Assembly: GCA_030998225.1 (NCBI GenBank)
Contig: JAPYXD010000555.1
Location: 868,001 to 932,000, forward strand
Source of the DNA: Diplolepis rosae
Lineage: Eukaryota > Arthropoda > Insecta > Hymenoptera > Diplolepididae
Reading direction: 5' to 3'
Length of the DNA stretch: 64,000 nt
In this document: piece by piece, positions 10,298 through 19,200 of the stretch
Layout: each line of letters starts with the position of its first letter
Numbering within the stretch: position 1 is the stretch's first letter
Position numbers and translations under genes: made by a program
Notes under the pieces: generated by a model
What the model was told of the DNA's origin: nothing
The model's database searches: none
Seen by the model: the letters and a program-made list of their open reading frames with translations, nothing else

Positions 10298-13200
10298 CTT
10301 GAAAATATTTTAATTACAGTTTCTGACAATAACCAAATATTCATATAAAATTATTAATTAAAGTTTATATAAATAGAAAATTAAATAATTACTTGTAATA
10401 AAGATCGAACACCATGGGTTCATTTGACATCTTGTCAATCAGAGAATCCCAATCCTTGGGTAAAAGGGAAGACATTTGATAAGCTTGTCTCGCACTATAG
10501 GCTTTGTGCCAAATCGGGTAGTCGTACAAATTTGCTTCTTTTAAATTCATTACCCAACTCTCATGATCGATTACCATCTGCATTATGAAAAATAATTATA
10601 AGTAATTTAAATAAAAATTGGTACAAGGAGACTGGTACTGGACTGGGTCCGCCAGGGTGTAGAGCGTGCCGTAGATTACCAATTTCAGGTAGATACGGAA
10701 AATAATATTTCGCACTGTGTGCATCCGTACTTCGATGAAAACACTAAATTTTCCACGCATTTCCATAATAAACTCTTCAAAATTTTGAGTTATTTTGGTT
10801 AATAGAAACGATTGAAAACCGATTCGAGTTATCGATTCAATTTTGACAATCATTACAACTTGAAATAATGAACCTCGTTCTGCACACTACATGCATAGTA
10901 AGTGGCATATTACGAACATATGTCTTGATATAGAGTAAATTGAACTAATAAGGTATTAAATGAATTGTCAGGTAATAGTATATTACATTACAAGGGGCGA
11001 AACAGAGCGATTGCATGAGTGTGAAGTTTGCTGCCCGAGTGAAACAGAGTGAAACGAGGGCTGCAATCACACGAAATGCTTTCGCTGTGTTTTGTTTCGA
11101 GTAATGTATTAGTATATTACATTACAAGGGGCGAAACAGAGCGATTGCATGAGTGTGAAGTTTGCTCTGCCCGAGTGAAACGAGGGCTGCAATCACACGA
11201 AATGCTTTCGCTGTGTTTTGTTTCGAGTAATGTATACTATTTTTCATAGCAACTCTTTTGAGAATCTGATTGGCTGTAACTGTGGAGCGGGTTGAAAGAG
11301 CGACTTTCAACCCTAGGGTTGAAAATCGTAGTTTCAACCCGCTCTACAGGTACTGAAAATCGGATTTTCAAAGGAGGCGCTATGAAAACAATAATTAACC
11401 GAGTTTAAATTTTACCGCTAATATGCATTTGAAAAAAGTGACTGGTACGAGTACTTTTACTTATATGTGATTACCCTTGTTGTTTTTGGATGATCACCGT
11501 CTACGTAATATATCCGATACCCTGGGTTAAGATCATAATACGGTGAGACAGAAGGTCCTATATAAGCTATACTCAGCGCTCTTCCAAGATCTGTCGTGTC
11601 GTAAAACACTTCGAATTCATCGTAATGAGTATGACCAAAAAACTGAGCTGTTATCGTTGACTCATACCTAATTACACAAACTGATAATTAATATAATAAA
11701 TATTAAAAAATAAAAATACAAATTATAAAATTTCCACTAAAAATGAAATTTTAATACATTATATTGTAATTTGTTTTTACTGACCTATTAATGATGTGAT
11801 AGTAATTCCTTGACCAGACCTTCAAACAATCCGAATGGCCAGGTGGAATGTGACCAATAATGTGAACTTTTTCACCATTCATTTCAGCTCCTTGAAGTTC
11901 GTAAATCAACCACTGCAGTTCGCTAACTGGATCCGTACTATTTATCAGAAGCCACCAATTTTTATTATTACAATAATTTGTATTCACTGATAAGATTCTG
12001 AATCCTGGTCGAACAAGAACTGAGTAAAAAGCTCCTCTTCTGACAGTATGTGAAACTCCAGCTGGCAACCATTTCTTCCATTCTTTATCCAATTCGTCAT
12101 ATAACCAAGATATACTATTTTCCTCAGGTACAAACGGTGGTGGAAAACTTAAAATGTAAACATTAATATATACATTAAAATACTGTTTCATTTTCATCTT
12201 TCTCAATTAAAACTTTTTTATTTTTTTAAACAAAAATTATGAAAAATTAGAAAAACTCTGATAGAAAAGTAACCGTGTTACAAAAAGGTTTCTCGACGGA
12301 TCCCTGCTGGGCAAACTCGGGCTGTATTGCATGGCCGGGAACTGGGTGGGAATCATCCGGGTTGACTCGTGACCGGACCGGGTCAAGTCGGGAACCGGCA
12401 GAATCAACCCAGGATGAAGTTCATTGCCGGAAAATGACCGGGAACTAGTTGGGCATTAGTCAAGTACCCTGGATAAAGTCTCGGATTGGGAATTTATTCC
12501 AAACCAATGCGACCCATTCAGAAATCTGTTTCTGAACCAATACGAGTTATTCCGAATAAATCCGAAGCCAGTTTTAATCCGTATCAATCAGAGGCCCATT
12601 TAAAATCAATCCGAACTCTTAATACGAATGCTAATTTTTTTTCCAAAATTATGTTTAGCGGCCGCACTTGGAGAAAAACTCTAAAATATGTTTAAAATTA
12701 AAAAATGAAGTTCAAATAATTTTTTTTATCTGAAACCATTGCTTTCAGCGTAAAGCTGATGAAAAAACGTTTCCAAGACCTCCATAAAAAAAATTAATTT
12801 GGATAACTTTTGTAGAAGTTATGGTTAATTGAGTATCAGCGTGCGCGGTAAAAGGTTGAAAATTCGAGTCCCTGTATGCTGACAACCCGTCGTACTAGAG
12901 ATGTTCTCTTAGGGGAATTAAAAGAGGTTCATTAGGACAATAATTTCGCGGACTTTCAAGGAAATCAGAGACAAAAAGTTTTTAGGCGGGTACACTTGAC
13001 GAATTTTGACCCATATTTCTCTTGGAAAAATGAGATGGGAAGCTATATGAAAACCTATTAAGATTTCTCCGAGCACGTGTCCTTTTTAAAAAACCTGTGT
13101 TTTATATCTCAATTTTCATCCCAAAAATTTTATGTCTGAAATGCAAGTTATGTCAAAAAATTTATTTTCGAGAAGTATCCCTGGATTTTTACAATAATAC

Positions 13201-16200
13201 AATGTTGGACCTTTATTTAATTATTGAGTGAAAGAAAATAAATGTACTTACTATATGCATAAGAATAATACGAATTTAATAAAATACGGCGAAGCGTGCG
13301 ATTCTTTACGTTGACAAAAATTAAATGCGTATATAATAGTGACAAGATAAAATAAGAAACTGTAATAAACATTCTTATGCCTCATTATTCGTGAGTTAAT
13401 GATCATTGCTAGATGGAAATATTATAAATTATATATCTAATCGTGATCATAATCATAACCCAGATAAAATTGTGATTTTTTTTTGTTTTTATAAGAACTT
13501 ATTGAGCTGCCCTTGTATATGGAAATTTACAATAACGTTGTTTCTTTTCGTTCTAGTTGTTATTTCTTAAGTAAATTAAATAAAACTTTAAAGAAAAAAA
13601 TTACCTATTAACAGGAGCACTCTCGTGGTTGCCAAGGCAAGGGAAAATTGGAATCCCAGGAAACGTTTCCAGCATTTGATTCACTGTTTCTTTCAGAACT
13701 TTTAAGTTTTCATCCCTTGTCTGATTCCAAACATCATGAGGAGGTAAGTCACCGGTCCATAGGATGTAATCGATATCCTTATTAATTTTAAAAAATGACA
13801 TCAATTAATATCATGATTATTGACGAATTATTCATGATCAGGCAGACTTATCTTAGTGCATTTTATTTAATTTTACAAATTTCCAACTTGATAACAAATT
13901 TTGTATGGAAAAGGGATTATAGAAACTGAAATTCCGATAAGGTATAGGAAACTTTGAATAATAATAGTGTTAAAACTTTAGCATACTGTATATTAAGTAT
14001 TTTATCAACGAAAAATTACATTGAATGCTAAACTCTTTTACATACTATAAAATTGCTATTCTGTAATCTACTCATGCACTCTGAATATTCTGTGCCCTTT
14101 GAAATTTTAGGTGCTTTTTTCAAAAATATCAAATTAAAATTTAGCCAAAATTCTAGCTCGGTGACCTGTCCCTAACTCCAAATTCAGAAAATACTAAAAT
14201 TGAGAAATAATAACCAAAGACTTTAATATATAATTATTGTTCATAGTAAATCTAAAAACGATAAATAGAGGTTAATATTGATATACGCGCCTTAAGCCGT
14301 ATACCTTAGCGACAGAAAAATACTCAATTTTTCTATCAGTAAGATTCTTGTCCGAAACTTACTTAAAAAGCGACTCGAGGTCCCTCAAAATTAGTACCGT
14401 TAGAACGGCATGGTCATGCGTCCTTTTCTGACACACGCTTAGACATCGGAAAAACCCTTTCCTTGTCTCACCCATACGGCTGACCGATCCACCAGCATCT
14501 TCCCTCTCCCCGCTACCCCCTTGCCTCGAAACGGACTTCACTCCTACAAGATAGGAAAAGTGAAAGCTGGGAAAGCGAGGAAAAGCGGGGGAGGCAAGTA
14601 GACTCTCTCAGCGTCTACCCCTTCTCGATCGGCCACCACCAACAGGGAAGAAAAGGACGCAGCGACGCTAGCCATAGGATAGAGGAAGACAGCGATACTT
14701 CCTCCCTCCAAGAAGCTAGCAAAGTCGAATAAGGGAAGGAGGCTCTTTACCCAAAAACTATACTAAAAAACCCTTACCTCCTTCCACTGCGACATTTCTC
14801 CTCATTTCTTATCCCTATAAAAAGGGCCTCGAGACGCTAGATAGACAGTTCACTTTGGTCAGGAGTTCCTGACCTACGCAACAAAAGACGCTCTTCGAAT
14901 CTCGAATAAAGATGTTCAACCTACAAGTGCCAAGTTTGATTCTGCCCGCCGCAATCCAGTCCAAAAAGCCTGTAAGTCCGTCTAGCCGATAACTCTTCTC
15001 TTCTTTTCTTGAGACTAACTCTTAGATCGCTAAGAATTACCTCAAACCTTTTAACTCTTCGAGACACTCAGATCCCTGAGTATCTCCCTCTATTTCTTGA
15101 GACAAACTCTTAGATCGCTAAGAATTATCTCAAATCTTTTAACTCTTTGAGACACTCAGATCCCTGAGTATCTCCCTCTATTTCTTGAGACCAACTCTTA
15201 GATTGCTAAGAATTATCTCAAATCTTTTAACTCTTCGAGACACTCAGATCCCTGAGTATCTCCCTCTCTATCTCTTGAGACTAACTCTTAGATCGCTAAG
15301 AAGTATCTCAAGTCTTCAACTCTTCGAGACACTCAGATCTCTAAGTATCTCCCTCTCTCTCTCTCTCTTCTCTCGAGATTAACTCTTAGATCGCTAAGAA
15401 TTATCTCGAATCTCTAACTATTCGAGACACTCAGATTTCTGAGTATCTCTCTTTCTCTCCCTCCCCAAACTACTCTTAGATCTCTAAGAGTCCCACTGTT
15501 TACCCGATTATTCTCTGCCGCAGAATAAAAAGAGGCGCCAGAAGATCGGCCCGGCGCAAGTCAAGCGCCAGAACGAACGCTTAGCCGCCTACATCGCCGC
15601 TAAGGAGGCCGCCCGACTAGCCACCGAAGCCGGTGGGTACAACCCGCTGAACCCAGGCTACGACTCGACACCGACTTCCACCACCACGTCTGCCGATATT
15701 GCGCCAGGACCGGCTACCTACCAGCCCACGCCGAAGGACGAGTTGGTTAGGCCAGCTACCCCCACGCCAGCGACCAAGACCACACCGCCACGTCGCCCTC
15801 ACACGACTGCAGCCAGGACGTCGCCAGGTTTTCCCCTCGACGAACTGTTTGACCGGGTGGCCAAGTATCACACAGCGAGCATCGAGGCGACAACCAAGGA
15901 GGGAACCTCGGAGTCCAGCCGCACCCTCGACGAGCTGCTACGATCCCCAGTCTGGGAGTTGGAACTGTCCTGCTCCCCGATTCGCCTCACACCCGAGCGA
16001 ACCACTAGACTCGCCCAGGACGCAGCCAAGGGTGGCGCCGTGTCTCGCCGACTTTTCGGCCCCCAGGACGACGGCGAAAAACCGCCACGAGAACGTCGAC
16101 CTTTGACGTCAGACAACCGCGCCAGGCCAGCACCCAGGAGGGGAATTAAATTGATCCCTCCCCCAGCCGACGATCCCTCTACGAAGCGACGAGCCACACG

Positions 16201-19200
16201 GCCCCAGCGACCACCTACCAAGCCTCGCGGCCCCTCGACCCGATACCTTGGCAGCCCGGACAGGCCCCGGCCAGCGCCCCGACCACGGGCCCACCTTCGT
16301 ACGCACCCTTACAGGGTCTAAGCCCTTCTGTATGTTAAAGGAATAAATGATCTACCTTGCTTTTTTTTCGAACCCAACGACTCGTCACTGACTACTCCCA
16401 CCCCTTAGAATAAGATCCTACCTCCTACCCGTACCACTACGTCAGGACCTTATCAATATGTTAGAATTGGAGATTTATAAAAATGTCCGCTCACCAATCT
16501 TCCTAGCAAGTAGATTATTTATCTGTAATATGAAATTAATTACATATGTAGGCCTTGCATTAGTATTTGGGTTACACTTTATATTACAATACAAATAATA
16601 GAAAAATAATATTTTGGCTTGTTATCTGAGTTTTTTTTCAAGAAGTTAATAGTAATTCTATGCACAAATGTTTCATTTAAAAGTAATTATTTTGTCGACG
16701 AATGCCAACACTTTCTACGATAATCTTTTATAAACTATTAAGTAATTGTAGTAGTTTTGCTCATACAAATTTGTGAATTTTCGAGCAAAATTTAAATCCT
16801 GGGTACTTCGCTAGAAAAACAATTGTAAATTAAGAAAAAATATTTTTTTTTGTTCCAAATAGAACACCAAGATTGCTACGCTGCACACCGTTTTCCTCCT
16901 TCAAAAAATTGTGTTTTCGTTTATTATACTGCCACGACGCCATTTTGTTGTAAATTTTTCAATAAAAAATATTTTTGAGAACTTGAATATATGTGTAATA
17001 AAGCACTAAAATTTTATTTTGATCCATCACATACAACTCGAGAAAAAAATTCACAAAGAAAGCTTAGTTTTCGGCGCGCCTGGGTGATGTAACCCCTTAA
17101 GCGCCCCCTTTGTGCGTGGCCTATTCGGTCCTGCCTTAACGAAGGAGGCGAGCAACAGACCGGCCGAGAATCGTGATCGTCGATTAAAATTCAACTCAGA
17201 TACGATTGAACATTTTTTATCGTATCTCGGGTACCCATCAATATTTTTCAAGTTTTCTTGGCTTAAATTAAAGATAAGATTTTAGACTTTGTGTCTTAAA
17301 ATTTTCAGATTTTGGAAAAATTTTTCCTTGGCCATGCAAAAAGTTGAAGTTGAGGCAGAGAATTTGAGAAAATCTTAAATTTTTTTTTAACTCCTCACGT
17401 GCTGTATTATTTTCAGAAAGTTAAAAAATATTTATTGAGCATCACTAGACGTGGAATTTGATAAGCTTTTCAACTGTATTTTTAAAACTGCACTATCTCT
17501 TTTTTTCACCGAGATATCGTGGTTCAAAGTCAGCAGTGATTTTTAATAGCGATCACAAGCACCGTGCGCACAATTTCCGACGGTAGTGTATACTACCTAT
17601 CAATTCCTACAATACCGACACTATTATGTAACGCTTTTTGTTATGTAATTGCGACTCGCATGGGAAGATATTTTGTCATTATTTTACTTTCTGTTAATAA
17701 ATTAATATAATTTTATTTGGCAAATCATTTTTGAATTTATAATATTTATTGTTACTTTATATTAGATAGAAAATCAATATTATGAATGCCGCATTCTTGG
17801 TGTGCATTTTCATTTAATCAATTTAATACTTTTCTAGACCTTTGCTCCTTTCTAATTCTTTTTCAAGCCACAGCATACATCGAGTTCGTCTGATAATAAT
17901 ACAGATAGTAACATCAGTAAAAAAGTAGTTGTACTAACTAACAAAGTAGCTGTGGCATATCTTACAAACTGAAATGATTAGATCAACTAATCATTTTTCT
18001 CAGTGTGGTATTGAAAAGAATTGCATTTTGTTCTTTCTTATTTATTCCTCCTGAAGTAATTAAAAATGAATGATAAAACTGAAATTGGAAATTTTCGTTT
18101 CTTTCTAACATTATTGAAGAAATGCTAGACGAAATACACCTATAAGTTAATTATTTCTCGCAGGTTCCCTCACGTTAAGGGCATCTCATACTCAGGGAAA
18201 TTGCAAATTTATTGATTTTAGATTTCTACATGTTTGTGTCAAAAATACATAAAATTTTATTTTTAAAATCACAGAAATGGTAGAGAAGATAAAAACGAAG
18301 GTAGATAGACTCCTTTTGGTTTCAAAATTGATAAAAAAATTCAATTTTAGCAATATATATAGGAATTTTTTTGTTCATTGTCAAAACCAAAAGTACTCTA
18401 TCTACGTCCGTTTTTATCTTTTCTATCATTTCCGAAATTTTGGAAACAAAATTTTATGTATTTTGGACACAAACAGGTAAAAACTGGAGCAAATTGTCAA
18501 CATAAACTTCCTACTTTTCTCAAGTATCACATGCCCTTAATCTTGTCCGAAATTAAGGCCATGTCCTAGGTAGGCCACGTGACCAAGTAATCAATTTTTT
18601 TTCGCCCATATAACTTGTTTTGTAAAGAAAATATCATTCTAAAACTTTGGGAAATGATAGAGGGAATAATAAACTTATCTGCTTCATTTGAGTAAAGATA
18701 AAATGAAACAAAATTTTGAAGAAATTAAATGTGGATAATTTTTGTCGCCTGTCGCATTTCCACACGAAATGAGATATCGATTTGAAACTTGGGGAAATTT
18801 TGAATAAAAGACCATAAAGAGGGTTTATCTGGTTCTAAATATTTATAAATGTAAAAGAAAAAATTCAATAAATAAAAATAGTTGTACGAACACCGACCGT
18901 CCCCAAAGAACATATTTTATAACAAACTTTTTTTATTCCCATAAATTTGCGCTTTCGCTCACACTTTAAATTCTACTTTATAAACGTTTTCCCAACTTTT
19001 TTCCGCTTTCTTTTAACTTTTAATTTTAAATATGGACAAAAAACATATCGATCCGAGGATTGATTTGGTCACGTGACCCACCTAGAACATGGCCTTAACA
19101 CGAAGATTTCCTCGAGGATTTTTTTCAATAGGATTGAATTGGAAACTTTTTGAGAATGAGATAAGATGATGAATGAAGAACTTTGTATATGCCTGAATAA

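Noticed and set aside
15009..15500. CRISPR array
   Set aside because: The direct repeats have no unique spacers, and the sequence is eukaryotic intron DNA.
15617..16306. Open frames antisense to the GC-rich nested gene (15617-15871, 15868-16221, 16109-16306 minus) and the alternative plus frame 15699-16106
   Set aside because: High GC makes all frames open. Only the plus frame joined to a spliced ATG exon has promoter, splice and poly(A) signals.
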